Shown: positions 8,269-18,444, numbered from the stretch's first letter. The stretch: DNA of 64,000 nucleotides from Flavobacterium frigoris PS1 (GCF_000252125.1 NZ_AHKF01000015.1:307660-371659), one strand, 5' to 3'. Notes: generated by a model not told the origin, from the sequence alone. Translations and numbers: made by a program.

Positions 8269-10022
8269 ATATTCATTTCAAATGGCATCATAGTCTGAAC
8301 ACCTTTCTGAGATTGCATTCTTTTTATTCCTTGCAGTACTTTATAGTTTTCTTCGCCTAATTCCTGTTTTATGAATGATTCTTTTGATTGTGCAAAGGGT
8401 AAGTTCGCTAAAAGGTCATCGAGGTCTTTCTCGTATTCAGGATAATTACGAGTGTTGTACTTTTTGATCTTAGCTATAGTTGCCGCTTCTTTTATTGCGT
8501 CATTCAATCCACCAATTTTGTCTACAAGTCCAATTTTAAGAGCTTCAGAACCAGTCCAAACTCTTCCTTGTGCAATAGAATCGACTTGTGCAAAACTCAT
8601 TTTTCTTCCTTCGGCAACATGAGTTACAAAAGTCTTATAGATATGTTCTACACCTTCAAGTGTAACTTCTTTGAATTTATCATCCAATGGAACAAACGGA
8701 CTGTAGCGAGCCGAATTGTCGTGGGTTTTTACTTGTTGTGCATTGATGCCAATTTTTGTGGTGAGTTTGCTGAAATTAGGTAATATTCCAAAAACCCCTA
8801 TCGAACCAGTAATAGTGTTGTTTTCTGCAAAAATTGTATTTGCATTACAGGCGATATAATAACCACCCGAAGCAGCATAATTCCCCATTGAAACAACGAT
8901 AGGCTTTATTTTCTTAGTCAATTCTACTTCTCTCCAGATTAAATCTGAGGTCAATGCGTTTCCACCCGGACTGTCAATACGGAGCACGATGGCTTTTACA
9001 TTTTTATTTCTTCTCGCTTCTTGCAAAGAACGACGCATGGATCCTTCACCTATAGTGTTGACATCACCTTCACCGCTTTGAATTTCGCCTTGGGCATAAA
9101 TAATAGCGATTTCCTCTTTCGCATCATTAATGTCTGATGTGGTCATCATTTTTTTAGTGTAATCGAAGATGTCTACTTTATTGTACTCTTCCTCTTTTTC
9201 TACCTTTAACAATTTTCTGATGGCGTCATGATACACATCTTCATATGCGATGATATCTACTAAATGCTGCGCTTTTGCCATTTCTGGCGTTCTTGCCAAA
9301 AGGCCATTTGCGATTTCGTTAAGTTTTTCAACAGAAACGTTTCTGCTTTTTGAAATTTCTGTTACAACTGAACTCCAAATGGAATTTAATAAAGCGGTAG
9401 TTTGTTCTCTATTGGCATCACTCATTTCATTTTCTAGAAACGGTTCCACGGCACTTTTATATTTTCCATGTCGTATCACTTCCATTTTCACACCAGATTT
9501 TTCCTGAAAGTCTTTGAAAAAAAGTATTTCAGCTGACAATCCTTTGAAATCCATGTCACCTACAGGATTTATATAAATAGGACTAGCGACAGAATTAAGG
9601 TAGTATTCTTTCTGAGTATAGGAATTGGCATAAGCCATTACAAATTTCCCCGATTTCTTGAAACTTTCTAGTTCATCTCTCAAGGCTTTGCTTTGCGCCA
9701 TTCCCAATGAAGACTCACCGTTTAAAATGGAAATTCCTTTGATGTCACCATCTGTTTTTGCTTCTTCAATGGCATTGATTACATCTGTTAAGCCAACACT
9801 TTTTTTATCTGAAAATATTTTTATCCAAGGGTCTTTGTATTTTCCTGCATAATCATATTGTATGTTTTTGAGGTCTAACTCGATTACTGAGTTGTTCTTT
9901 ACTACTACCGTTTCAGATTCGCCTCCAAAAATGGTAGCAATCATCAGAATTCCAAAAAAGAACAGCATTAAAAAAACAAATAAACCTATAATGGTTGCCA
10001 ATACATTTCCTAAAAACTTCAT
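8262..10022 (-). CDS. sppA: Signal peptide peptidase SppA (67K type)
   Basis: SppA is a membrane-bound serine protease that degrades leftover signal peptides. At 586 residues this is the long form with two tandem ClpP-like (S49) domains. One N-terminal membrane segment (about 5-32) anchors it. The catalytic dyad is recognisable: Lys189 in HGKYKSAVEP in the first domain and Ser385 in NYAASGGYY in the second, matching E. coli Lys209 and Ser409. The substrate-binding RIDSPGG segment (348-354) is intact. It is a single gene with its own terminator. Identification is secure. Confidence 0.96.
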   Translation of the reverse strand: MKFLGNVLATIIGLFVFLMLFFFGILMIATIFGGESETVVVKNNSVIELDLKNIQYDYAGKYKDPWIKIFSDKKSVGLTDVINAIEEAKTDGDIKGISILNGESSLGMAQSKALRDELESFKKSGKFVMAYANSYTQKEYYLNSVASPIYINPVGDMDFKGLSAEILFFKDFQEKSGVKMEVIRHGKYKSAVEPFLENEMSDANREQTTALLNSIWSSVVTEISKSRNVSVEKLNEIANGLLARTPEMAKAQHLVDIIAYEDVYHDAIRKLLKVEKEEEYNKVDIFDYTKKMMTTSDINDAKEEIAIIYAQGEIQSGEGDVNTIGEGSMRRSLQEARRNKNVKAIVLRIDSPGGNALTSDLIWREVELTKKIKPIVVSMGNYAASGGYYIACNANTIFAENNTITGSIGVFGILPNFSKLTTKIGINAQQVKTHDNSARYSPFVPLDDKFKEVTLEGVEHIYKTFVTHVAEGRKMSFAQVDSIAQGRVWTGSEALKIGLVDKIGGLNDAIKEAATIAKIKKYNTRNYPEYEKDLDDLLANLPFAQSKESFIKQELGEENYKVLQGIKRMQSQKGVQTMMPFEMNIQ

Positions 10023-10157
10023 AATTATATTTTTTTAATAAGTAGCAAAAAAGGATGGATTGTTACAGTTTTTATTCACAATATCCGAATTTAGTTACCA
10101 ACACTTTGTGCAAATATAGTTCTATTCTGAAATTCTTTTAGTTAATTTGCGCTTAAT

Positions 10158-11294
10158 ATGAAATCACAGCATCAGGTCATTTTATCGATAGGAAGCAATC
10201 AAGGGAATCGACTTGAAAACCTGACACAATGCATCGACTTGATACATCGTGAAATAGGAACGGTTATCAAAGTATCTAAGATATATGAGACTCCTGCTTG
10301 GGGTTTTGAAAGTGACGCGTTCTATAATTGTGCCTTGGTTTTGCATACTTTTAGTTCAGCATCTAAAATACTTACCCAAGTTTTAAAGATTGAAAAAAAA
10401 TTAGGCCGCATTCGTAATGAGAAAAAAGGATACCAATCTCGAATTATTGATGTTGATTTGATTGCTTTTGATAATGATATTATCAAAACCGAAAAACTCC
10501 AAATTCCGCACCCCTTGATGCAGGAAAGGAAATTTGTGTTGTTGCCTATTCAGAATTTAAATTTGGATTGGGAGCATCCTGTTTTTAAAAAATCAATTTC
10601 AAGTCTGCTTCAAGCCTGTCCGGATGATAGTAATTGTGTTGTGGTATATCATTTAGAAAACCCTTTACAGGATATCTCGTTGGAGCAATTCAATTATGTT
10701 GCTTTCGAAGGAAATATTGGTGCGGGAAAGACCACTTTGGCAACAAAAATTGCAGAGGATTTTAATGCAAAGACGGTTTTGGAACGTTTTGCCGATAACC
10801 CATTTTTGCCAAAATTCTATGAAGACCAAAATAGGTATGCGTTTCCGTTAGAAATGTCATTCCTGGCTGACAGATACCAACAACTTTCAGATGATTTAGC
10901 ACAATTTGATTTGTTTAAAGACTTTCTAGTTGCCGATTATCATATATTTAAATCATTGATTTTCGCAAAAATTACCTTGGCGGAAGATGAATATAGACTA
11001 TATCGTAACCTTTTCGATATCATTTACAGAGAAATGCCGAAGCCGGATCTCTATATTTATTTGTACCAAAATTCAGAGCGTCTGCTGCAAAATATTAAAA
11101 AAAGAGGTAGAAGTTACGAGCAAAAAATTCCAGCTGAATATTTAGACAAAATCAATAGTGGCTATTTGGATTATATCAAATCGCAAACAGAACTGAATGT
11201 TTTGATAATTGATGTTTCGGATAGGGATTTTGTAAAAAACCAAGAGGATTACCTCTATATTTTGGGAGAAATTAAAAAGAAGATTTCTTCTTGA
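10158..11294 (+). CDS. folK: FolK-deoxynucleoside kinase fusion
   Basis: This 378-residue protein joins two enzymes. Residues 1 to about 165 are HPPK (FolK), which transfers pyrophosphate from ATP to hydroxymethyl-dihydropterin in folate synthesis; IGSNQGNR (11-18), the metal-binding pair Asp98/Asp100 and IPHPLMQER (116-124) are all present. Residues from about 180 are a deoxynucleoside kinase with P-loop EGNIGAGKT (184-192) and an Arg-rich lid KKRGRSYEQ (about 314-322). The frame runs without a break between them, so this is a true fusion, and I recall this arrangement from other flavobacteria. One protein would link folate supply (needed for dTMP) with nucleoside salvage; that functional link is inferred. 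It converges on the next gene with a 1-bp gap. Confidence 0.93.
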   Translation: MKSQHQVILSIGSNQGNRLENLTQCIDLIHREIGTVIKVSKIYETPAWGFESDAFYNCALVLHTFSSASKILTQVLKIEKKLGRIRNEKKGYQSRIIDVDLIAFDNDIIKTEKLQIPHPLMQERKFVLLPIQNLNLDWEHPVFKKSISSLLQACPDDSNCVVVYHLENPLQDISLEQFNYVAFEGNIGAGKTTLATKIAEDFNAKTVLERFADNPFLPKFYEDQNRYAFPLEMSFLADRYQQLSDDLAQFDLFKDFLVADYHIFKSLIFAKITLAEDEYRLYRNLFDIIYREMPKPDLYIYLYQNSERLLQNIKKRGRSYEQKIPAEYLDKINSGYLDYIKSQTELNVLIIDVSDRDFVKNQEDYLYILGEIKKKISS

Positions 11295-11295
11295 T

Positions 11296-13668
11296 CTATC
11301 TTTTTAATGAAAAATGACCTGTTATTTCGGGTTTAGTGTCATCAAATCTTAAACGATACCAATAATCATCTGCAGGTAAAATTTTGCTATTGTATTTACC
11401 ATCCCAACTATATTTACTTGGAGTTAAGTTTGTTATTAACTTACCGTATCGGTCAAAAATTTGAGCGCTTGAATTAGGGTAGTCGCGCATTTCCTTTATT
11501 TCCCATACATCATTGAAACCGTCATTATTTGGAGTAAAATATTTTGCTATGGTAAAAACAGTAAAATCTTGAGCTATTAGATTGCATCCGTTATTATCTC
11601 TTACAAATGCAGTACTTAGACCGCTAGAAATGTATGCAAATTGATTTGAAACTTGGAAATCTATGCCGTTAATCGAGTATTCATAGTAGCTTTGATTGTT
11701 TACTAATTCTATTTTGATTGAATTTTCATTTACCAGAATTGAATTAAAAATAGGTTTTGGATGTTCTGTAACGCTAATGTTCTTTTTTGATTCACAAGAA
11801 ACGACAGTCGGTGAACTAATAGTTACGCTGTAATTACCTATGGTAGAGACTGAAATCACTTGGGTCGTTTCGCCGCCCGGTGACCATAAATAAGTCATAC
11901 CGGAGATTGAAGCGTCTAATATGATGCTTTCGCCCTGACATAAAACTACTTCCTCGGTAATTGTGTTTATAGGGTATACTGTTGCTGTTACTTCAGTTCT
12001 GAGGCTTGTACAACCATTTGAAATGGCTTCAGCATAATAAGTTGTTGATGCGTTTATGACTGGGGTCATAAAAGAATTTCCTGTGTATAATAAAGAGCCT
12101 CCAGTTGGTACATCGTACCAATTTATATTTCCAGTTGACGCTACTGCTTCTAGAGTAACGGTTCCTGAACCACATATGGAAGATGGGGAGGCAGAGTTAA
12201 CCGTAGGTGAATTGTTTACAGTTGCAATAACAGCGGTTCGTGTCGGGCTTGTACAGCCATTTGCAATAGCATCAACATAATAAGTGGTAGTTATTGAAAT
12301 TATTGGAGTTGTAAAAGTATTTGCTGTCGCCAATAAATTTCCTGATGAATTATACCAGTTTGTCGTTCCTGCTGAAGCTGTCGCTGTTAAAGTTGCATTC
12401 CCAGAGTTGCAAACTGAAGTTGCGCTTGTTGATGTAATTGTTGGTAATGTCTTTATAGTAGCTATAACTTCTGTTCTAGAAGTAGTTGGGCAATTTCCAT
12501 TTGTGGCGTCAACGAAATAAGAAGTTGTTGTGTAAATTGTAGGTGTTGTATATGAATTTCCTGTATGTATAGATGAACCTCCAGTTTTTGTAGTGAACCA
12601 ATAGGTGTTGCCATTTGAGGCGGTAGCTTGTAACGTGACATTGCCCGAGTCGCAAATTGAAGCTGAAGTTGTGCTATCTATTCTGGGAATCACGATAGTA
12701 GTACTTGCAGAAATTTGAAGAATTGGATCTCCGGGCATTCCGCCATATTCTACAATGTAGCCCTTAGGTTGGTAATTTCCACTAGGCTCACCAGTATTTG
12801 ATAAATCATTCCAAGATCCTGGAATTCCAACTCCGGGAGCAGTAATATGTGCATAATCTTCATTTTCAGACTGGTTAGGTTCATTGGTGTTCCAAAGCGC
12901 AAAATTGGGAGTAGAACCGTTTACAGTACCATTCCAAAATATAACTCTGTCAATAACTGGTCCTGTTACCCATTTCCAGATACCTTCGATTTCCGCATCA
13001 CTTCCACCAATCCAACCAGCTCCTGCTGCTTGTTCTCCTGAAATTATAGCCTCATCTGCAGTTAAAATTGTCGCTAAATAACCTTGTAAACCATAATAAT
13101 TAAGTGACTCTGCTGCTATTTTAGCATTGGTCCAAGTAATTCCTAAATTAGGGACATATTGATAATAATGTCCTGTTGAAGGAAGATAGTTGGCTTGACC
13201 AATACTTATGGAAAAATTTCTAATCCCAGATGGTGCAAAACTTGAATTACTGAACTCGATATCTTTTATCGCTGAAACGAAATCTATGTATAATACCGGT
13301 GTTCCACTAACGGGACTTGATAGTTTTAGTTTTCCTGCAATAGGATCCCAACTGGATATAATCGTTGGGTGTGAAGTAGGATTAACTAATTGTAAGTTAT
13401 CTTGTCCATTAACATATCCAGCTGATATTTGGATATAAATAGCATCTGTACTTGTGTCATCAGAATCGGTTATTGTTACGTCTGTTACAATTTTTAATGA
13501 ACTTCCTGCGCAATATATCTGATTTCCGGTTGCAGTAATTATGGGGGCTCCGTTTGCAAATAAAGATTTAGTTAATTTTGGTTTTGGAGACTCAGTATTT
13601 GCAAAGTTCTGATTTGAAATAAGAAACATAAAAACTAAAATTATACAAAACGATTTGTTTTTGCCCAT
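11296..13668 (-). CDS. T9SS-secreted protein with C-type lectin and Ig-like domains
   Basis: This 790-residue surface or secreted protein begins with a signal peptide (MGKNKSFCIILVFMFLISNQ). A domain around 165-312 resembles a C-type lectin fold: YYQYVPNLGITWTNAK, GYLATILTADEA, WIGGSDAEIEGIWKW and the WND pattern. Three repeats of about 78 residues follow (about 333-567), each with CDSGNVTL/CNSGNATL/CGSGTVTL near the start, WY or YW in the middle, and TTYYVDA-like ends; these are CHU_C-type Ig-like repeats. The C-terminal ~85 residues (YFTPNNDGFNDVWEI ... YWYRLRFDD ... GHFSLKR) form a type B T9SS sorting domain, found in gliding and adhesion proteins. The ligand is unknown. Sugar or cell-surface binding is an inference. 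Confidence 0.9.
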   Translation of the reverse strand: MGKNKSFCIILVFMFLISNQNFANTESPKPKLTKSLFANGAPIITATGNQIYCAGSSLKIVTDVTITDSDDTSTDAIYIQISAGYVNGQDNLQLVNPTSHPTIISSWDPIAGKLKLSSPVSGTPVLYIDFVSAIKDIEFSNSSFAPSGIRNFSISIGQANYLPSTGHYYQYVPNLGITWTNAKIAAESLNYYGLQGYLATILTADEAIISGEQAAGAGWIGGSDAEIEGIWKWVTGPVIDRVIFWNGTVNGSTPNFALWNTNEPNQSENEDYAHITAPGVGIPGSWNDLSNTGEPSGNYQPKGYIVEYGGMPGDPILQISASTTIVIPRIDSTTSASICDSGNVTLQATASNGNTYWFTTKTGGSSIHTGNSYTTPTIYTTTSYFVDATNGNCPTTSRTEVIATIKTLPTITSTSATSVCNSGNATLTATASAGTTNWYNSSGNLLATANTFTTPIISITTTYYVDAIANGCTSPTRTAVIATVNNSPTVNSASPSSICGSGTVTLEAVASTGNINWYDVPTGGSLLYTGNSFMTPVINASTTYYAEAISNGCTSLRTEVTATVYPINTITEEVVLCQGESIILDASISGMTYLWSPGGETTQVISVSTIGNYSVTISSPTVVSCESKKNISVTEHPKPIFNSILVNENSIKIELVNNQSYYEYSINGIDFQVSNQFAYISSGLSTAFVRDNNGCNLIAQDFTVFTIAKYFTPNNDGFNDVWEIKEMRDYPNSSAQIFDRYGKLITNLTPSKYSWDGKYNSKILPADDYWYRLRFDDTKPEITGHFSLKR

Positions 13669-13686
13669 TCTATAAAAGTATAGTTT

Positions 13687-14232
13687 TTAAATTAACTGTT
13701 TTGGCCAATTTAATTTTTGAAACAAATCCCAAACAACTATTCCTGTACTTACAGAAATGTTTAATGAATGCTTAGTTCCTAGTTGGGGAATTTCTATGCA
13801 GCCATCGCATTGGGCAACCGCTGCCTGTGAAACTCCATGCACTTCGTTTCCAAAGACCAGAGCATATTTTTTGCCTTTTTCTACTTCAAAATCTTGAAGA
13901 AATATGGCGCTTTGCACCTGTTCTATGGCTAGGGTTGTTATATTGTCGCTCTTCAAATTTTCAATAACTTCAAGAACATTTTTGTTGTGTTCCCAAGTAA
14001 CAGTTTCAGTTGCGCCCAAGGCTGTTTTGTGAATTTCTTTGTTTGGAGGGGTTGCTGTGATACCACATAAATAGATTTTTTCAATCAAAAAAGCATCGGC
14101 AGTCCTGAAGACGGAGCCAATATTGTGCAAACTGCGGACATCGTCTAAAACGATAATAATTGGAGTTTTTTCTGATTCTTTAAAGGCTTCAATTGATTTT
14201 CGATCTAATTCGCTGTTTTCTAGCTTTCTCAT
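13687..14232 (-). CDS. TrmH/SpoU family RNA methyltransferase
   Basis: This is a 181-residue SPOUT methyltransferase that would 2'-O-methylate a tRNA or rRNA ribose using S-adenosylmethionine. The knotted fold is shown by VLDDVRSLHNIGSVFRTADAF (motif 1), LVFGNEVHGVS (motif 2) and IPQLGTKHSLNISVSTGI (motif 3). The frame can be extended to a TTG at 14253, but that codon lies in the T run of the upstream terminator, so I chose the ATG at 14232 (MRKLENSEL). It is short for the class because it lacks an extra N-terminal RNA-binding domain. The exact target nucleotide cannot be read from sequence. Confidence 0.9.
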   Translation of the reverse strand: MRKLENSELDRKSIEAFKESEKTPIIIVLDDVRSLHNIGSVFRTADAFLIEKIYLCGITATPPNKEIHKTALGATETVTWEHNKNVLEVIENLKSDNITTLAIEQVQSAIFLQDFEVEKGKKYALVFGNEVHGVSQAAVAQCDGCIEIPQLGTKHSLNISVSTGIVVWDLFQKLNWPKQLI

Positions 14233-14251
14233 TCCGTTTTGAGTTTGATTC

Positions 14252-14284
14252 AAAAAAAAAAGCTTCCGATTTAAGGGAAGCTCT
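14252..14284 (-). terminator. Terminator after the DUF1573 gene
   Basis: The stem GAGCTTCCC / GGAAGCT is followed on the minus strand by ten T. It separates the DUF1573 gene from the methyltransferase gene downstream. Confidence 0.85.
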
Positions 14285-14303
14285 TCTTTCTATTAATTAA
14301 AAT

Positions 14304-14738
14304 TTAGCTTTTTGATGCGTCGTCAGCTAATACAGTTCCTTTTATTGTAAGTACTTTAGTTGGACTTCCTGCAGCATTAGATGTTACAGTTACTGTTTTT
14401 GTGAATGCCCCAACTCTGTCAGTAGCATATTTTACACCAATAATTCCTTTTGCTCCTGGAGCAATTGGCTCTTTTGGAGATGTAGGAACAGTACAACCAC
14501 ATGAACCTTGAGTGTTTGTAATAATTAGCGGCTTGGTCCCGTTGTTTGTAAAAACAAATTCACGTTTTCCATCCGCGTTGTGTGCGATTGTTCCGTAATC
14601 AATTGTTTCTGAAACGAAAACCATCCCTGCTCCATCTACTTTAGCCACCTTAGCCTTTATCTTTTTTGTAGTTTCCTGGGCATTAGAAGTAGTAACTCCT
14701 AAAACGGTTAGCATAGCTAGTAAAATTATTTTTTTCAT
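14304..14738 (-). CDS. DUF1573 domain secreted protein
   Basis: This 144-residue protein has a signal peptide of about 21 residues (MKKIILLAMLTVLGVTTSNAQ) and one DUF1573 domain, an Ig-like beta-sandwich common in Bacteroidota. Diagnostic stretches are FVSETIDYGTIAHNADGKREF, PLIITNTQGSCGCTVP and GKYATDR-like VKYATDRVGAFTK. The CGC pair in GSCGCTVP is conserved in the family and may bind metal or form a disulfide. Its role is unknown; periplasmic or cell-surface location is likely. A candidate -7 box TAGATTTG lies at 14764-14771 on the minus strand. Confidence 0.9.
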   Translation of the reverse strand: MKKIILLAMLTVLGVTTSNAQETTKKIKAKVAKVDGAGMVFVSETIDYGTIAHNADGKREFVFTNNGTKPLIITNTQGSCGCTVPTSPKEPIAPGAKGIIGVKYATDRVGAFTKTVTVTSNAAGSPTKVLTIKGTVLADDASKS

Positions 14739-14900
14739 TTTGTGTCAATTTTAAAATTTATAACAAATCTAAATAAAATATTGAATTTACATCTTAATTT
14801 TTACTTAAAAAATTTCTAATTTTTTTTTAACCGCCGACTTATTAGTTATTAAATATTTAAATTCGCTGATATTTTTCTCATACATATAAAATCAAATAAT

Positions 14901-17507
14901 TTGGCAGCTAAAGATAAAGTGGTTAAGGAAACACCGTTAATGAAACAATATAATGAGATCAAAAGGAAGTATCCGGATGCATGTTTGTTGTTTAGAGTAG
15001 GCGATTTTTACGAAACTTTTGGTGATGATGCAGTAAGAGCTTCTAGGATTTTAGGGATTACCCTGACAAAGAGAGGGGCGGGCTCTGCAACGGAGACGGC
15101 ATTGGCGGGTTTTCCACATCATTCGATAAACACCTATTTACCTAAATTAGTTAAAGCAGGTCTTCGTGTCGCAATTTGTGATCAATTAGAAGATCCTAAG
15201 ATGACAAAAACTATTGTGAAACGAGGGGTAACTGAATTGGTTACTCCGGGAGTTTCCATGAATGATGAAGTTTTAAGTTCCAAAACAAATAATTTTCTAG
15301 CTTCAATATATTTTGCCAATAAATCGATTGGAATTTCCTTTTTGGATGTTTCTACTGGAGAGTTTCTTACAGCCCAGGGGAATGCCGAGTACATCGATAA
15401 ATTACTGCAAAATTTTAGTCCAAGTGAAGTTTTGATTCCGAAAAATAATAAAAATGAATTCCGTGAAATTTTCGGAGATGACTATCATAGCTTTTATTTG
15501 GAGGATTGGATTTATAAAGAGGATTATGCATTCGAAATCTTAACAAAACATTTTCAAACGGTTTCCTTAAAGGGATTTGGTATTGAAGACTTGAAGGAAG
15601 GGATTATTGCTTCTGGAGCTATTTTGTATTATTTATCAGAAACGCAGCACAATAAAGTTCAACACATCACGGCTATTCAGCGTATAGCTGAAGATGCTTA
15701 TGTTTGGATGGATCGATTTACGATTCGTAACTTAGAATTGTATCACAGTTATAATCCAAATGCTGTTACTCTTTTGGATGTAATTGATAAAACGCTTTCG
15801 CCAATGGGAGGACGCTTATTAAAGCGTTGGCTTGCATTACCGTTAAAAGACGGAAATAAAGTTCGAAGTCGTCATCAGGTAGTTTCCTATTTGAAAGAGA
15901 ATCAGGAAGTTTTGCAAAGTATGCAGCAACAAATCAAACAGATTTCAGACCTGGAACGTTTGATTTCCAAAATAGCTGCGGGAAAAGTATCGCCGCGTGA
16001 AGTTGTATATCTCAAAGAATCGTTGGATGCAATTATTCCTATAAAAACATTAGCCTTAGAAAGTCCGCAGGATGCAGTAAGGATTATTGGCGACAGTTTG
16101 CATAGCTGTGATTTATTGCGCGAAAAAATTAAAATGACATTAAACCAAGATGCGCCGGTAGCTGTTGCGAAAGGGAACGCTATTGCCAAAGGAATTAGTG
16201 AAGAACTGGATGAATTGAGGGCAATCTCAACTTCCGGCAAAGATTTTTTAGATGGAATTGAAAAGCGAGAATCGCAATTAACAGGTATTTCGTCGTTGAA
16301 AATTTCTTTCAACAACGTTTTTGGTTATTATATTGAAGTAAGGAACTCACATAAAGATAAAGTGCCGTCAGAATGGATTCGTAAACAAACATTAGTAAAT
16401 GCAGAGCGTTACATTACTGAGGAGTTAAAAGAATATGAAACTAAAATTCTGGGTGCTGAAGAAAAGATTCAAAAAATAGAATCAGAGTTGTTTGAGCAAT
16501 TAGTTGCTTGGATTGCAACCTATATAAAACCAGTTCAATTAAATGCTAATTTAGTGGCGCAGTTGGATTGTTTGTGTTCTTTCACACAGTTGGCTATCGA
16601 AAACAGATATGTTTGCCCAGAACTTGATGAAACCTTCGAACTGGAAATTAAGAACGGTCGTCATCCTGTTATTGAAAAGCAATTGCCAGTAGGAACTCCT
16701 TATATTGCAAATGATGTTTTCTTGGATCGAGAAACCCAACAGATGATTATGATTACCGGTCCTAATATGTCTGGAAAGTCTGCTATTTTACGGCAAACCG
16801 CATTAATCGTGTTGTTGGCTCAAATGGGAAGTTTTGTCCCTGCTGACAGTGTAAGGATGGGGACTGTTGATAAGATATTTACCAGAGTGGGAGCAAGTGA
16901 TAATATCTCAATGGGTGAATCTACCTTTATGGTCGAAATGAATGAAACAGCCTCTATTTTGAATAATATTTCCGATAGAAGTCTGGTTCTGCTAGACGAA
17001 ATCGGGAGAGGAACCAGCACTTATGATGGGATTTCTATCGCTTGGGCTATTGCTGAGTTCTTACATGAACATCCTTCTAGGCCTAAAACGCTATTTGCAA
17101 CGCATTATCACGAGTTAAATGAGATGACCGAATCCTTGCCAAGGATTCAGAATTACAATGTCTCAGTCAAAGAGCTTAAAGACACTGTTCTTTTTATTAG
17201 AAAATTGGTAAAGGGAGGAAGTGCTCACAGTTTTGGAATTCACGTGGCAAAAATGGCTGGAATGCCTCAAATCGTGATTTTGAAAGCACAAAAGTTATTG
17301 AAGAAATTAGAAAGGGATCATTCTGGCGATGTATTGAATGGAATAAAATCGGAGAAAGACGAAATGCAAATGAGTTTCTTTAATTTAGACGATCCTTTGT
17401 TAGAGGAAATCAAAGAGGAAATTCTAAATCTCGACATAAATACCATAACCCCGATGGAGGCATTGATGAAATTGAATGAAATAAAAAGAATGATCACCAG
17501 AAAATAA
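14901..17507 (+). CDS. mutS: DNA mismatch repair protein MutS
   Basis: MutS recognises base mismatches and small loops and starts mismatch repair. The N-terminal mismatch-binding segment [15 protein letters not shown] holds the Phe-x-Glu motif that stacks on the mismatch, placing it in the MutS1 group. The ATPase has Walker A GPNMSGKS (620-627) and Walker B DEIGRG with Asp699/Glu700, followed by [10 protein letters not shown]. At 868 residues the length is normal. The start is a TTG codon: the reading [13 protein letters not shown] is the family's usual N-terminus, and the next ATG, 13 codons on, would cut into it. A single gene; secure. Confidence 0.98.
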   Translation: MAAKDKVVKETPLMKQYNEIKRKYPDACLLFRVGDFYETFGDDAVRASRILGITLTKRGAGSATETALAGFPHHSINTYLPKLVKAGLRVAICDQLEDPKMTKTIVKRGVTELVTPGVSMNDEVLSSKTNNFLASIYFANKSIGISFLDVSTGEFLTAQGNAEYIDKLLQNFSPSEVLIPKNNKNEFREIFGDDYHSFYLEDWIYKEDYAFEILTKHFQTVSLKGFGIEDLKEGIIASGAILYYLSETQHNKVQHITAIQRIAEDAYVWMDRFTIRNLELYHSYNPNAVTLLDVIDKTLSPMGGRLLKRWLALPLKDGNKVRSRHQVVSYLKENQEVLQSMQQQIKQISDLERLISKIAAGKVSPREVVYLKESLDAIIPIKTLALESPQDAVRIIGDSLHSCDLLREKIKMTLNQDAPVAVAKGNAIAKGISEELDELRAISTSGKDFLDGIEKRESQLTGISSLKISFNNVFGYYIEVRNSHKDKVPSEWIRKQTLVNAERYITEELKEYETKILGAEEKIQKIESELFEQLVAWIATYIKPVQLNANLVAQLDCLCSFTQLAIENRYVCPELDETFELEIKNGRHPVIEKQLPVGTPYIANDVFLDRETQQMIMITGPNMSGKSAILRQTALIVLLAQMGSFVPADSVRMGTVDKIFTRVGASDNISMGESTFMVEMNETASILNNISDRSLVLLDEIGRGTSTYDGISIAWAIAEFLHEHPSRPKTLFATHYHELNEMTESLPRIQNYNVSVKELKDTVLFIRKLVKGGSAHSFGIHVAKMAGMPQIVILKAQKLLKKLERDHSGDVLNGIKSEKDEMQMSFFNLDDPLLEEIKEEILNLDINTITPMEALMKLNEIKRMITRK

Positions 17508-17575
17508 ATTTATTTTTTTAAAGTTGGGGATATCAATAGTTTAACTTTTATCTTAAATTTTTTTGTAAAAAAGAC

Positions 17576-17605
17576 TTGTGTAATTCAATAAATGTCCTAA
17601 ATTTG
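17576..17605 (+). promoter_or_regulatory. Promoter of the tRNA-Gly/tRNA-Leu unit
   Basis: TTG at 17576-17578 and TAAATTTG at 17598-17605 are separated by 19 bp, an excellent match to the Bacteroidota housekeeping promoter. The tRNA begins 49 bp downstream. Confidence 0.85.
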
Positions 17606-17654
17606 CATCCGCAATACAGAACAAGTATTGCGGTTCTTTTTAAGAAATGAAAAT

Positions 17655-17730
17655 GCGAAAATAGCTCAGTTGGTAGAGCGCGACCTTGCCAAGGTCGAGG
17701 TCGCGGGTTCGAGCCCCGTTTTTCGCTCCA
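17655..17730 (+). tRNA. tRNA-Gly (anticodon GCC)
   Basis: All four arms fold: 7-bp acceptor stem GCGAAAA/TTTTCGC, D arm GCTC/GAGC, anticodon stem CGACC/GGTCG with loop TTGCCAA (anticodon GCC), and T arm GCGGG/CCCGT with TTCGAGC. The 3' CCA is encoded. Length is 76 nt. Confidence 0.97.
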
Positions 17731-17806
17731 AACCATAAAATACTTGGATGGTAATTATGTTTAATTAATTTTTTAAAATTAAATATAAAAATCGAAGAGT
17801 AATAAT

Positions 17807-17892
17807 GCTCGGATGGTGAAATTGGTAGACACGCTGGACTTAAAATCCAGTGAACAGCAATGTTCGTGCGGGTTCAAGTCCCGCTCTGAGTA
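17807..17892 (+). tRNA. tRNA-Leu (anticodon TAA)
   Basis: This is a class II tRNA with a long variable arm. The acceptor stem is GCTCGGA/TCTGAGT with two G-U pairs, and the anticodon stem CTGGA/TCCAG encloses loop CTTAAAA (anticodon TAA). The T arm is GCGGG/CCCGC. After discriminator A the DNA reads CTA, so CCA is not fully encoded. It is 76 bp after tRNA-Gly with no separate promoter seen, so probably cotranscribed with it. Confidence 0.95.
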
Positions 17893-17894
17893 CT

Positions 17895-17926
17895 AAAGCC
17901 TCTTCTTTTGAAGAGGCTTTTTTTTT
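17895..17926 (+). terminator. Terminator of the tRNA unit
   Basis: The hairpin AAGCCTCTTC / GAAGAGGCTT is followed by nine T right after tRNA-Leu. Confidence 0.93.
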
Positions 17927-18014
17927 GTTTATATACGGATGCTTCTTCATTCAGAATTTAAAAGTAAATGTTAATTCTAATTGGTTTTAAAATTAAATAT
18001 CATCTATTCAAAAT

Positions 18015-18362
18015 ATGGCTTCTTTTGTAATTACGAAACGATTTAGCGGAGATTATAAGTTTGAGCTTACATCTAGAAAAGGGAAAACCATTTTTACGAG
18101 TAAAGCGTACGAGTTGAGAATGGATTGTGAGTCTGATGTAGAGTATGTAAGATCGGCCTTTCAGACTTGTTCTTTTGTAAAGTTTAAAACGACTGGCGGA
18201 AAATTTTTCTTTAGGCTAGTCATTGGTGATGTGGTTATGGCTACCAGTAGGAAGTATACGACGGAACTGATGGTGCAGAAAGGAATTGACGAAATAGTTA
18301 AGTATGGTTCAGAAGCGGAGATTCTGGATTTCTCTAATAATGATTTTAAATTCGAGGACTAG
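18015..18362 (+). CDS. YegP-like DUF1508 protein
   Basis: This 115-residue protein belongs to the DUF1508 (YegP-like) family. It has two tandem halves of about 50 residues, each a beta-beta-beta-alpha unit. The first contains FVITKRFSGDYKFELTSRKG and ends with a helix after the conserved Ser (ESDVEYVRSAF). The second contains FRLVIGDVVMATSRKY and the helix QKGIDEIVKYG. No catalytic site is known for the family, and its function is not established. There is no signal peptide. A terminator follows closely. Confidence 0.9.
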   Translation: MASFVITKRFSGDYKFELTSRKGKTIFTSKAYELRMDCESDVEYVRSAFQTCSFVKFKTTGGKFFFRLVIGDVVMATSRKYTTELMVQKGIDEIVKYGSEAEILDFSNNDFKFED

Positions 18363-18390
18363 TATCTTTATAATTTAATTATTGGCAATA

Positions 18391-18422
18391 AAAAAGCCAT
18401 CACGTTTGCACGGATGGCTTTG
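18391..18422. terminator. Terminator between DUF1508 gene and small lipoprotein gene
   Basis: The stem AAAGCCATC / GATGGCTTT with an 11-nt loop has A and T runs on either side and can serve both convergent genes. Confidence 0.85.
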
Positions 18423-18444
18423 ATTTTTTTTGTGTAATTAAAAA

